A stretch of DNA of 53,239 nucleotides from Chamaesiphon sp. 341R_metabat_111 (GCA_025351825.1 JANXVE010000037.1:1-53239); one strand, 5' to 3'. Numbered from the stretch's first letter, positions 18,549-27,182 are shown. Made by a program: numbers and translations. The notes: generated by a model not told the origin, from the sequence alone.

Positions 18549-19673
18549 CTATTTAATCTTCATTTTAATCGATCTTTCCTGCAAGTTTTCCGCATAACTT
18601 TGAGCATAATTAATGGTCGATCGATCTCGATTCAAAATATTCTGATGTAGCTGTTCGAGAATACCTCGATCGTAATTCAGCTCCTTCCACTTCTCATAAG
18701 CAATCCCATAACCCAAATATTTCCAGATATCAGCATTACTTTGTTCGGCATAACCATAAGGTTCTAGTAAAATAATGGGTGTAGCCGATGCCAGTGAATC
18801 AATTAGCGTGCCACCCCCTGGCTTACTGATAATTGCTTTACTCTGCCTTATCACATCAAATAGTTCGTGATACTCTGGTCTATTTCTAAAGTTTGATGAA
18901 TTATTCACTTCACCGAACGGTGGGAATTCAGGTTGTTCATTCGGAGATTGCAGCCACGGCGACCAATTTGGATCGACCATAAAGTAGCGATTATTTGGAT
19001 TGGTGTGAGTGCTTTCGGCAACCTCATAAGCCACAATATCTAATGAAATTTCGCTCTGTTCTAATTCTGCAATTTTATTAGTATATGTACCAATGCCCCA
19101 GCCACCACCGTGGATCACAAATCGATTAGACCTTGCGGCATAAGGGATTGGCGATTCAGTCGTAACAGGCAGTTCATAGTCCAGCTTTTTCTCACTCCAA
19201 TTCCACAGCCAGATCTCTCGATCGTGTTCATTGAAATTGCTATAACTTTTAAATGTGGCTGAAACATCAGCATCAATTCGACACAGATTGACACTCACTG
19301 GTTGCGGTGCTACTTGCTGGCGATATTTTTCAATAATCGGCATCCAGAATCCAGACCACACAATAAAGTTAGATCTACTTTCAGCTTCCCAACTATTCAA
19401 AATAGCATTAACTAACTCATCATCTAGACTAAATTGAATATCTTTAGTCATCTTATGTCCCATCAAAGCCATCGCAAAGTTCTTGTGATAAGCTTGCTTG
19501 TGACTTTTGAGCTTCTGTTGACTTTCTAGTGTATAAAGATGCTCTAGGATTACAACATCTGTGTGTAGTTGCTGTTGTTGCAACTGATAATTGAGCAACA
19601 ATGCGGGAATATATACTCCGAGGGCAACCCCAGAGCAAAGAATTGTGACTGTTGGATTGGTTCGATCGAGCAT
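18549..19673 (-). CDS. GT-B (MurG/MGDG-synthase-like) glycosyltransferase-like protein
   Basis: A 374-residue protein. The N-terminus (TVTILCSGVALGVYIPALLLNYQL) resembles the first Rossmann strand and glycine loop of GT-B enzymes. The C-terminal part has SKPGGGTLIDSLASATPIILLEPYG followed by a QSNAD-type motif, as in GT28 donor-binding sites. HGGGWGIGTY in the middle is an additional glycine loop. No signal peptide is evident. It starts 7 bases past the carrier-protein stop and is therefore in the same operon. A role in sugar attachment in the cluster is inferred; the acceptor and donor are unknown. Confidence 0.72.
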   Translation of the reverse strand: MLDRTNPTVTILCSGVALGVYIPALLLNYQLQQQQLHTDVVILEHLYTLESQQKLKSHKQAYHKNFAMALMGHKMTKDIQFSLDDELVNAILNSWEAESRSNFIVWSGFWMPIIEKYRQQVAPQPVSVNLCRIDADVSATFKSYSNFNEHDREIWLWNWSEKKLDYELPVTTESPIPYAARSNRFVIHGGGWGIGTYTNKIAELEQSEISLDIVAYEVAESTHTNPNNRYFMVDPNWSPWLQSPNEQPEFPPFGEVNNSSNFRNRPEYHELFDVIRQSKAIISKPGGGTLIDSLASATPIILLEPYGYAEQSNADIWKYLGYGIAYEKWKELNYDRGILEQLHQNILNRDRSTINYAQSYAENLQERSIKMKIK

Positions 19674-19680
19674 TAGATTA

Positions 19681-19926
19681 CTAGTGAGTTTTTTTCATTT
19701 GCTGTAATACTTCGCTAAACTTTTCAATCGATTTGAGATACGAAAAATCTAGCTTTTCAAAATCAATTTCCAGATCGAGCTGACTTTCTACTTCCAGCAT
19801 GAATTCCATCATCTGTAAGGAATCTAGTCCAATATCTTCGATAATATCTGCGGAATCAGCTAGCTGTGCTGCTAAGCCAGGTACACCCTTGATTTTTTCT
19901 AAAATTAGTTTAATTTCTTGGATCAC
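19681..19926 (-). CDS. Stand-alone acyl/peptidyl carrier protein
   Basis: An 81-residue four-helix carrier protein. The phosphopantetheine attachment motif is IGLDSLQMMEF, with the serine in DSL. The protein is strongly acidic and of standard carrier length. The start is GTG at 19926 with a GAGG ribosome site about 10 bases upstream. It is tightly packed with its neighbours, 6 bases after the AMP-ligase stop and 7 bases before the glycosyltransferase start. This suggests that the ligase loads this carrier and that the carrier feeds the NRPS condensation domain. Sequence alone does not show whether it carries an amino acid or a fatty/aryl acid. Confidence 0.9.
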   Translation of the reverse strand: MIQEIKLILEKIKGVPGLAAQLADSADIIEDIGLDSLQMMEFMLEVESQLDLEIDFEKLDFSYLKSIEKFSEVLQQMKKTH

Positions 19927-19932
19927 GATCGT

Positions 19933-21534
19933 TTACCTCTGGGTGATTGGTGTTGTGGTTTGAGAGTTGGACTTTAATTGCTTGAGATCGATCTTCCCCG
20001 TTAATGTTGTGGGCAATTTTGGGTGAATTTGAACATGTTTAGGCACCATGTATTTCTCCAAGTGCAGGGAACAGTATGCTAGTATGTCTGACTCTGTTAA
20101 TGCCGATTCTACTGATAGAACTACCGCAACTTCGATCGCCTGACCTAAAAATTCATGGTCTACTCCAAACACAGCTACTCGATCGATTCCAGCTAGTTCG
20201 CACAGGATATCTTCAATTTCTTTGGGACTGACTCGCTCTCCACCTGTCTTAATTAAATCGTCTGTTCTCGCGATAAAATAAAAGTAGCCTTCCTCATCCA
20301 TTTTGAATAAATCTTGAGTGTGTAAGATTCGATCGCCTTGACTAGTTGTTTCCAAAACTTTGGCAGTTTCTTCAGGTAGATTCCAGTATCCTTTCATCAC
20401 ATTGGAACCACGGACTATCAATTCGCCGACTGTACCTGGATCGCTAATTTTGGTACCATTTTCATCGACTAAATACACTTCGGTATTGGGCATCGCTTTA
20501 CCAACAGAATTAGGTCGAGTCAGAACTTGTTCGGGTGATAAATACAGTACTCTTTTACACTCAGTCAATCCGTACATGGAGTAAATCTTAGTTTGTGGCA
20601 ATAATTTACTCAGTCTCAATAGATGGTTGGGCGGAAAGGCTTGTCCGGTGCTAGTTAGATATCTCAAGCTAGAAAAATTGTATTGCTCCAAATTTTTCAC
20701 CTGCAAGAAGATACTAATGATTGTTGGTACTAACGGCAAGCCAGTAACGCGCTCTTTATTTACCAGCCCAATTAATTGGAATGGATAAACAAATGATTTT
20801 TCGAGAACAACTGTACCGCCAAATTTAAACGGCATCAATAGATTGTAAAGACCATAATCAAAAGATAGTGGCAAACAATTTAAAATAATATCATCACAGG
20901 TATTTCCCAGGTATTCAATGATAGAATTAGCTGCTGAAACTATATTTAGATGACTCAGCATGACACCTTTGGATTTTCCTGTAGAACCAGATGTATAGAT
21001 TAAGATACATAAATCTATGTCGATCCAAGTATTTTGTGGTCGTTGAGATGAGGATCGATCGATTAACTCCCAAAAAGAATGATTAGCCAAAGTTTCAACG
21101 TTTCGATTATTGTCGATCGATATCGTCTGAAGATCGGTACAATTACCTTGATAGTTCAATCCCAACTTACTGTCAGTAATTAAAAATCTAACTTGACAAT
21201 CATTGAGGATATAGTCTAATTTTCTGGCTTTGGTTTGGGAATTAATTAATACAAATACTCCCCCAGCTTTGAGAATACCAAAAATAGAAATAACTGCTTC
21301 CACAGAGTTATCTAAGTAGATCGCTATTCGTGGGCGTTCGCGTAGCGTCTGCCCTCGCAGAAGCCTCTCCCCTGGAGAATCGAGCTTTTGCAATCCTAAC
21401 TGTAGCAAAGCATTGCCCAGCCTGTTAGCAAAGTTGTCAAGCTCCAGATAAGTCAATCGCTGCTGCTGAAAAATCAGGGCTTCTTTATTGGGTGTTCTGG
21501 CAGCAGTTTGTTCTAAAAATTCATTTACTAGCAC
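19933..21534 (-). CDS. Stand-alone acyl- or aminoacyl-AMP ligase with an in-frame repeat insertion
   Basis: A 533-residue adenylate-forming enzyme with CILIYTSGSTGKSKGVMLSH (A3), MYGLTECKR (A5), GELIVRGSNVMKGYW, HTQDLFKMDEEGYFYFIARTDDLIKTGG (A7/A8) and the catalytic lysine in TLTGKIDLKQL (A10). PLSFDYGLYNLL and SVGKAMPNTEVYLV resemble the exosortase-A-associated ligase group, a comparison from memory. It presumably activates an acid and loads it on the adjacent carrier protein. The first ATG (21579) overlaps the radical SAM gene. The GTG at 21534, 14 bases past that stop with AGGC upstream, gives the family start (VLVNEFLEQTAARTPNKEAL). About 17 residues (LDSPGERLLRGQTLRER) before RIAIYLDNS are a translated short repeat absent from the normal fold. 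Confidence 0.88.
   Translation of the reverse strand: MLVNEFLEQTAARTPNKEALIFQQQRLTYLELDNFANRLGNALLQLGLQKLDSPGERLLRGQTLRERPRIAIYLDNSVEAVISIFGILKAGGVFVLINSQTKARKLDYILNDCQVRFLITDSKLGLNYQGNCTDLQTISIDNNRNVETLANHSFWELIDRSSSQRPQNTWIDIDLCILIYTSGSTGKSKGVMLSHLNIVSAANSIIEYLGNTCDDIILNCLPLSFDYGLYNLLMPFKFGGTVVLEKSFVYPFQLIGLVNKERVTGLPLVPTIISIFLQVKNLEQYNFSSLRYLTSTGQAFPPNHLLRLSKLLPQTKIYSMYGLTECKRVLYLSPEQVLTRPNSVGKAMPNTEVYLVDENGTKISDPGTVGELIVRGSNVMKGYWNLPEETAKVLETTSQGDRILHTQDLFKMDEEGYFYFIARTDDLIKTGGERVSPKEIEDILCELAGIDRVAVFGVDHEFLGQAIEVAVVLSVESALTESDILAYCSLHLEKYMVPKHVQIHPKLPTTLTGKIDLKQLKSNSQTTTPITQR
21331..21385. repeat. Short palindromic repeat inside the AMP-ligase gene
   Basis: On the plus strand the stretch reads from GGGCGTTCGCGTAGCGTCTG through GCAGAAGCCTCTCCCCTGGA to GAATCGAG. 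The words CGTTCGCGTAGCG and GGAGAATCGAG are shared with intergenic elements (10140-10175; 44745-44765) and with the element in the multicopper oxidase gene (34602-34635). It keeps the reading frame and encodes LDSPGERLLRGQTLRER between a helix and a core strand of the ligase. Confidence 0.75.
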
Positions 21535-21548
21535 GATCTTTGCCTGTC

Positions 21549-22739
21549 TCAAATACCACGAGAATATAACAAACTGCACTTGGAGCAGACAGGCATCAAA
21601 CCGCAGGTATCGACTGTCTCTCTGACTTTGGTGAATTTATCACTATGCCAAACGTCGGCAACACTTTCAGTGGCTAAATCTCCGACGGCAAATTCTGGAA
21701 AGAATTTACAAGAAACGACTTCTCCCCCAGGGAAAATATCCATACGATTTTTGATCGCTAGACACTTCGTTTTATTTTGAGCGGGTTTATCACTGCCCAA
21801 AATAAAATCTTTGATTTCATCAATACCCACTGCGGGATTATAACGAAGCTTGACTTTCCAGGTTCTGTCATTAACTCGATTGAGTTCTGTGATTAATGGA
21901 TCGATGAGATCTGGATTGAGTTTATATTTATAAGCATACCAACTCGGCCTGCCCTGTTCGGTTGGCAAAAAGTCTAAATGATCGGTAAAATATCGATCCA
22001 TTTTACCCGAAGTTTCATCTGACAAATACCAGAGAAAGCTTAGATAAACAGTATCGACACCTTTTTTCTCCCAAAATTCTAGCAGCTCGTATAAACGATC
22101 GACCATTTGCTCGGTAATCACACAATTAATCAGGATTTCACCTTTGTATGTTCCCAGTCGCTTCTGTTCGAGCAGCAGATCGATTCCGTGCATTGTTTTG
22201 GCATAACTGCCCTTGCCTCGGATGCTATCATGCTCTGCTTCAAAGCCCTCAACGGCGATGTACATTTCGAGTTGTTCGGAAATTCTCAACAGCGATGACA
22301 ATTGCTTCTCGATCCAAATTCCATTGGTGCAAATCGATGTCCAGCGCGGATCGCGTTCGAGTAAATCGACTAATTTATCCCAGTTTTGATAAATCAACGG
22401 CTCACCACCCCAGAGAAAGACATTTGATTTAACCGATTGAGTTGCATCAAATACTTTCTCAATTACCGCCAGATCGACATCTTCATTTTGCTCGGCTTTG
22501 TCTAGATTATGATGATGCCCATCTTCATTCCATTGATAGCAATGTTGACAGCGGAGATTGCAGCGATTTGTAAGTTTAAACGCTATTTCTTCAGGGAGTG
22601 CTCTGACTGAATAATCAGATGAGATTTTGTCTCTATTGCCTGCCAAAAATCCAGGCACGATTCGCTTCATCTTTTCAAAGGCAATTCGATCGACATTGAC
22701 ATCAGATTTAGGTTTCATCGCGGCTTCCCATACTGGCAT
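21549..22739 (-). CDS. Radical SAM/SPASM domain protein
   Basis: A 396-residue radical SAM enzyme. The [4Fe-4S]/SAM motif is CNLRCQHC (Cys60, Cys64, Cys67), followed by the GGEPLIY SAM-binding motif. The C-terminal SPASM-type region has KTKCLAIKNRMDIFPGGEVVSCKFF and CGLMPVCSKCSLLY, enough cysteines for at least one auxiliary cluster. SPASM enzymes usually modify peptides or carrier-bound substrates; no small precursor peptide gene is visible nearby. The second ATG (22718) has a GGGAAG ribosome site and may be the true start. The gene is first in the minus-strand cluster, divergent from the M16 gene, with the cluster promoter presumably in 22740-22987. Confidence 0.9.
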   Translation of the reverse strand: MPVWEAAMKPKSDVNVDRIAFEKMKRIVPGFLAGNRDKISSDYSVRALPEEIAFKLTNRCNLRCQHCYQWNEDGHHHNLDKAEQNEDVDLAVIEKVFDATQSVKSNVFLWGGEPLIYQNWDKLVDLLERDPRWTSICTNGIWIEKQLSSLLRISEQLEMYIAVEGFEAEHDSIRGKGSYAKTMHGIDLLLEQKRLGTYKGEILINCVITEQMVDRLYELLEFWEKKGVDTVYLSFLWYLSDETSGKMDRYFTDHLDFLPTEQGRPSWYAYKYKLNPDLIDPLITELNRVNDRTWKVKLRYNPAVGIDEIKDFILGSDKPAQNKTKCLAIKNRMDIFPGGEVVSCKFFPEFAVGDLATESVADVWHSDKFTKVRETVDTCGLMPVCSKCSLLYSRGI

Positions 22740-22987
22740 TAGATTGACAGGGTACCAAATAGCCTAAGGTTAGCTTTGATACTTGAGTCTGAACAATAAT
22801 TTTAAATTGCAACAATGCTACCATAACAATCTAAAATTCACTGTGATCTAAGCACGTCATCAGCAATAATAGTTCGAGGATTGACCGATCGTTTCCAAAA
22901 TTTAGAGGTACGATCGACATGACAGCCCAGATATGGTGTAGCTTGGATCGTAAGTCGTGTATTTAACATTCAGTATCAGCCTCACCA

Positions 22988-24238
22988 ATGAAAAATCACC
23001 CAGTCCACCGCATCCAGTTGGCGAATGGTATTACAGTTTTGACGATCGCCAATCCGACTGCTGATATCGTCGCTGGGCGATTTTTTATTCCGGCGGGGAG
23101 TCGGTGGGAAGCACCAGCACAAGCGGGATTAGCGCAATTGCTGACATCAGTATTGATGAAGGGGACAGAGCGTTTGTCGGCGTTGGAAATTGCTGACAGG
23201 GTAGAATCCGTGGGAGCTGGACTCGGTGCAGATACAACAACTGACTACATCAAGCTGAGTCTGAAGACGGTGAAGTCAGATTTGGTGGATATCTTTAAAC
23301 TAGCGGGGGAAATCCTCAGAACGCCGAGTTTCCCCACAGCGCAGATCGAACTCGAACGCAAGCTGATCCTCCAAGCGATTAAATCCCAAACAGAGCAACC
23401 GTTTAATAATGCCTATCGTCAATTGCGAACGGCTCTGTATGGCACACATCCCTACTCCCGATCGACCCTCGGAACTGCGACAACGATGGATCGAATCACC
23501 CGTCAGGACTTGGTTGATTACCATCAGACTCATATTCGACCCGATCGACTAATCATCAGCCTTGCCGGACGAATTACCCCAGCAGAGGCGATCGATCTCG
23601 TCACAGAAGTATTTGGCGACTGGAAAGTACCTGAAACTGCACCGCCAATCCTCACACAGCAAAGTGTGACTACTATTCCCCAGTATCAAGTAGAGCAGCA
23701 ATCGACTCAACAGGCGATCGTGATGCTGGGCTACCTCGCGCCTGCTATTCAAGATCCCGACTGTATTGCCCTCAAATTAATCGATAGCTATCTCAGCAAT
23801 GGCATGTCCAGCCGTCTATTCGTCGAACTACGGGAAAAGCGGGGACTAGCTTATGATGTGTCGGCATTTTACCCCACCAGACTAGATACTTCCCACTTTG
23901 CTGTCTACATGGGCACAGCCGCCGCCAATACCCAGGTTGCAGTGAGTGGATTGCGGGCGGAAGTCGATAGGCTGTGCCTAGAAACGCTCTCAGCCGCCGA
24001 ACTCCAAACCGCCAAAGATAAGCTGCTCGGACAGTATGCACTAGGCAAACAAACTAACGGACAACTAGCCCAAACATATGGCTGGTACGAGCTACTTGGA
24101 TTAAATGTGGATTTCGATCGGGAATTCAGTGCAGCCATCCAGCAACTAACACCAACAAACATTCAAACCGTCGCTGATAGGTATCTTAGCGATCCGTATG
24201 TGTCGATCGTTAGTCCAGAAATTGCCGTAAGCAGCTAG
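22988..24238 (+). CDS. M16 family peptidase homologue, zinc site lost
   Basis: A 416-residue two-domain M16 (pitrilysin/processing-peptidase) protein. N-terminal half: RIQLANGITVLTIANPTADIVAGRFFIPAGSRWE. C-terminal half: LREKRGLAYDVSAFY, carrying the Arg/Tyr pair that positions substrate in M16 enzymes. At the place of the zinc motif HxxEH the sequence is AGLAQLLTSVLMKGT, so both histidines and the glutamate are absent. It is therefore the non-catalytic partner type, which in bacteria forms a heterodimer with an active M16 subunit. The active partner is not in this window. No signal peptide is seen. Confidence 0.9.
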   Translation: MKNHPVHRIQLANGITVLTIANPTADIVAGRFFIPAGSRWEAPAQAGLAQLLTSVLMKGTERLSALEIADRVESVGAGLGADTTTDYIKLSLKTVKSDLVDIFKLAGEILRTPSFPTAQIELERKLILQAIKSQTEQPFNNAYRQLRTALYGTHPYSRSTLGTATTMDRITRQDLVDYHQTHIRPDRLIISLAGRITPAEAIDLVTEVFGDWKVPETAPPILTQQSVTTIPQYQVEQQSTQQAIVMLGYLAPAIQDPDCIALKLIDSYLSNGMSSRLFVELREKRGLAYDVSAFYPTRLDTSHFAVYMGTAAANTQVAVSGLRAEVDRLCLETLSAAELQTAKDKLLGQYALGKQTNGQLAQTYGWYELLGLNVDFDREFSAAIQQLTPTNIQTVADRYLSDPYVSIVSPEIAVSS

Positions 24239-24258
24239 ACTCCAATATTTATTAGTAG

Positions 24259-24345
24259 CTGTAGGTTGGGTTGAAGAATGAAACCCAACATTTCTAGGGT
24301 GCTGGTGAATTAGTTGGGTTTTGCTCCGCGCAACCCAACCTACAG
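24259..24345. repeat. GTAGGTTGGGT inverted intergenic repeat
   Basis: An 87-bp element starting CTGTAGGTTGGGTTGAAGAA and ending CAACCCAACCTACAG, so the ends are inverted repeats. Internal copies of AAACCCAAC and GTTGGGTTTTG give a branched fold. It sits between the convergent M16 and PatA-like genes, where it could serve as a bidirectional terminator; that role is inferred. Confidence 0.8.
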
Positions 24346-24384
24346 ATCTGACTAATAATAAGTTTAACTATCAACTATCAATTA

Positions 24385-25611
24385 TCAACTACTCTCCAGA
24401 TATTTCCCCAGTACTCTCTGGATATCCGCATGAGCAATTGGCTTGCTGAGAAATTCATTCGCACCGATAACTTTTGCGCGCATGCGATCGAACAAACCAT
24501 CTTTTGCAGTCAAAATCACGACGGGAATATCCTTGAGTGAAGGCGTGCGCCGAATTTGTTGGCAGATTTCATAGCCATTTGCCATTGGCATTAATAAATC
24601 TAAAAAGATTAGATTTGGTTTGTGTTTGATTAAAGTGGTCATGATTTTAAGTGGATCTTGAACACCGTACGATCGATAGCCCTGCTCGGTCAAAAATTGC
24701 TCTAGATTTTTACAGATCGAGATACTATCGTCAATACAAGCAATTAATAGTTTAGATCGATCGATGGTTTGACTGGGAATTTCTTTGGAACGGATTCGAT
24801 CGAGTTGCGATTGGGGAAACAGGCAAAGATCGATCGAACCCGATTTCAACAGCGGCAAAATATCCTTGGTAAAATTCAACAAGCTTTGTCGCCGATCGAT
24901 TGCGAGATTTCGGAGCGATTTATTGCCATCGATCGATTGTAATATTGGTGATAAATTATCGATGTTTGGAAGCATGGGCAACGCTTGGGATCGATCTATG
25001 GTCGGAAATCTGCTGGGAAAATATTCGGCTAGTCCCGCATCAGACCACTCACGCCAAGATTCGATCGCCGTGACTAGGAGTGGCTGAAGATCTAATACTG
25101 GTAAATTAGGATTCAGTTTATGCTGGTCTGGATCGATCTCAATCAGTTGATAGGATAACTGACTGCTAGTACATTGACAAATCTGAATCAGATCGAATAA
25201 AACTTCGATTGTTGCCAATTTTTGGGCAAGCAAATAGGATTTGGTTAATATTTTTCCAGGCGCACTGACACTTTTGGTCGGGAGTGCCAAAGTAAAATTG
25301 GCTAGCTCCAAATTCCGTTGCCAGCGAGTAAGTGGATCGATCCCGCCACTCACCCAGGCGAGAGATCCTAGATTGAAAGAAAACATTCGACTCGGCTCAG
25401 AGTCGATTTGGACGATCGCATTGCCGCTAAATGATTTTAGTTTAATATCTTTGAATAGGTTAATTAGATCTCGGAACTTGAGCTGCTGCCGATCGACTTT
25501 TTCCAATCTATTTATACTCACTAGAATTAGATACTCCTCGATCGAAGACCGAAAATGCAGTTTTTGAATTAAAAGTTTTATACTAAAAAATTCAACAAGC
25601 TGTGAGCACAC
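24385..25611 (-). CDS. PatA-like response regulator (PATAN + REC)
   Basis: A 408-residue response regulator. The N-terminal ~250 residues look like the PATAN/DUF4388-type domain of cyanobacterial PatA regulators (KFRDLINLFKDIKLKSFSGNAIVQI, then FNLGSLAWVSGGIDPLTRWQRNL). The C-terminal ~120 residues are a receiver domain: ACIDDSISICKNLEQFL, phospho-acceptor Asp in LIFLDLLMPMANGYE, VVILTAKDG and FLSKPI. There is no output DNA-binding domain. PatA-type regulators act in phototaxis, motility and cell-pattern control. The 25611 start is GTG; the first ~30 residues are not typical of the family, so the true start may be further in. Two strong hairpins lie just upstream. Confidence 0.82.
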   Translation of the reverse strand: MCSQLVEFFSIKLLIQKLHFRSSIEEYLILVSINRLEKVDRQQLKFRDLINLFKDIKLKSFSGNAIVQIDSEPSRMFSFNLGSLAWVSGGIDPLTRWQRNLELANFTLALPTKSVSAPGKILTKSYLLAQKLATIEVLFDLIQICQCTSSQLSYQLIEIDPDQHKLNPNLPVLDLQPLLVTAIESWREWSDAGLAEYFPSRFPTIDRSQALPMLPNIDNLSPILQSIDGNKSLRNLAIDRRQSLLNFTKDILPLLKSGSIDLCLFPQSQLDRIRSKEIPSQTIDRSKLLIACIDDSISICKNLEQFLTEQGYRSYGVQDPLKIMTTLIKHKPNLIFLDLLMPMANGYEICQQIRRTPSLKDIPVVILTAKDGLFDRMRAKVIGANEFLSKPIAHADIQRVLGKYLESS

Positions 25612-25618
25612 ATTTCAC

Positions 25619-25690
25619 CACTGCATCCACCCTGACGGAATCCGTCATGCAGTGTACGATCGCTCGTTGTACTAGCTGATACAACGAGCG
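25619..25690. promoter_or_regulatory. Two adjacent hairpins in the leader of the PatA-like gene
   Basis: The first structure has an outer 8-bp stem, CACTGCAT (25619-25626) with ATGCAGTG (25647-25654), enclosing a 6-bp palindrome, GACGGA/TCCGTC (25634-25646). The second is a perfect 11-bp stem, CGCTCGTTGTA (25661-25671) with TACAACGAGCG (25680-25690), around an 8-base loop. They begin 8 bases from the GTG start on the minus strand, so they would lie in the 5' untranslated RNA. Neither is followed by a U run, so simple termination is less likely than a translational or protein-binding role. Confidence 0.6.
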
Positions 25691-26081
25691 AGTGCGGTTA
25701 AAGAAATGTGGCTGCTGGCTATGCTGGAAGACAAGTACCGTCGATAATTTCAAACTGTACTTATCTATACCCATTAAATATCAACCAGTTTCCTTGTGCA
25801 ATACTTTATGCCAAATTTGAACGGCTATATCAATCTACTTACGCATGATGCTCGATCGTTAATTTAGACTGTCAGTATATCTACATAATTAATGATTTCT
25901 TGTGTGTATTTGGCAGTTTACGAGCGATCTGTTATCTTAAATGTGACACACGCACTCAGTTACTACTCATGTTAATATATATCATTTGATATATAAATTT
26001 AATCGGCTATTAACTTAATATCAGTTTAAATTAGTCTCTAAGCCGAGATTTGGAGCAGGGTGCAATACGAGAATTAGTACA
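25691..26081. promoter_or_regulatory. Divergent promoter region, AT-rich, with a short palindrome
   Basis: This spacer lies between the minus-strand PatA-like gene and the plus-strand histidine kinase and must hold promoters for both. The only structure noticed is an 8-bp inverted repeat, TATATATC (25976-25983) with GATATATA (25988-25995), about 90 bases before the kinase ATG. No confident -10/-35 hexamers or known regulator box were identified. Confidence 0.35.
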
Positions 26082-27140
26082 ATGGACAAGTTTAATTATC
26101 CACGCCCGATTGTCGGACTCATGATTGCTGCCATCCTGGGTTTAGAAATAATTTTGCCCCATGAATATATCATCGGATATTTTTATGTGGTGCCAATTCT
26201 ATTTGCAACCTATAGAATCAATGCTCATTGGGGCAAATGGGTGACAGTAATTGCTGTCTGTCTGACACTACTATATTGTTTTGACGTTCAGCATCCACAG
26301 CTAGTGATGATTCCGGCGGTGGCATTGTTCAATCGTATCCTAGCCGTTTTGGCTTTGATTGTTGCTTATCTGCTCAGTCGAGGAGTTCGCAGCTATGGCG
26401 AACTGGTGGCCAATCACCAAGCAGAGATTGCTTTCCAAGCCAACATTGCCCAGTTGAAAACAGATTTTGCAGCTAGTCTCGTTCACGATCTCCAAACACC
26501 ATTAATCGGCGCAATCGAAACAATTAATGGATTGGCACACGGTGACTTTGGAGCCGTCACTACCGAGCAAAAACACGCTTTTGATGTTATGCGTCGATCG
26601 CATAAAACGAGCATTCATCAGCTCCAGACATTATTAGCAGTGTGCCAGGATGAACATAATGGTCTGTATCTCAACTATCAAAGTACCGATCTCGAAACGA
26701 TCGCGTTGGTAGCGATCGAAACTCTGACAGATCTGGCAAAAAGTCGTCAAATCGAAATTGAATTGGTCAATCGATGTCAAACAACTCAAATAGAATGCGA
26801 TCCAGATCGGATCGATCGAGTATTTACCAACCTGATTCTCAATGCGATCTATCAATCACCGCCTCACAGCTCGGTGGTGGTTGACCTCCAAGCAGAATCA
26901 GATCGATATCAGATTAGGATTATCGATCGTGGTAGAGGAATCGATCCAGAGGATTTACCGCGCATTTTTGCAAAATTTTATCAAGGTAGAATCGGTCGTC
27001 GATCTAGAGGTGCAGGTTTAGGATTGTATTTAGTTCAACAGATTATTGAAACACATGGTGGCACAATTCAAGTGGAATCAATAGTAGCAAAAGGTGTTAC
27101 TTTTTTATTTACCTTGCCGAAGGTAGCAAGCGGATCATAA
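26082..27140 (+). CDS. Membrane sensor histidine kinase
   Basis: A 352-residue sensor kinase. The N-terminal ~100 residues hold three to four hydrophobic segments (IVGLMIAAILGLEIIL; GYFYVVPILFATY; WVTVIAVCLTLLYCF; ILAVLALIVAYLLS) with hardly any extracytoplasmic loop, so it may sense the membrane itself. A HisKA domain follows with His135 in ASLVHDLQTPL, then HATPase: NLILNAIYQSP (N box), DRGRGI (G1), IFAKFYQG (F) and RGAGLGLYLV (G2). It has no PAS or GAF domain. The response regulator gene starts 42 bases downstream, so the two form a two-component pair. Confidence 0.9.
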   Translation: MDKFNYPRPIVGLMIAAILGLEIILPHEYIIGYFYVVPILFATYRINAHWGKWVTVIAVCLTLLYCFDVQHPQLVMIPAVALFNRILAVLALIVAYLLSRGVRSYGELVANHQAEIAFQANIAQLKTDFAASLVHDLQTPLIGAIETINGLAHGDFGAVTTEQKHAFDVMRRSHKTSIHQLQTLLAVCQDEHNGLYLNYQSTDLETIALVAIETLTDLAKSRQIEIELVNRCQTTQIECDPDRIDRVFTNLILNAIYQSPPHSSVVVDLQAESDRYQIRIIDRGRGIDPEDLPRIFAKFYQGRIGRRSRGAGLGLYLVQQIIETHGGTIQVESIVAKGVTFLFTLPKVASGS

Positions 27141-27182
27141 GATGGAATTTGTACTGGCAATCGCAATATCTCTTCCTCCAAC

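Noticed and set aside
25592-25774. 60-codon minus-strand frame over the leader hairpins
   Set aside because: Composed of the inverted repeats themselves; overlaps the regulator start.
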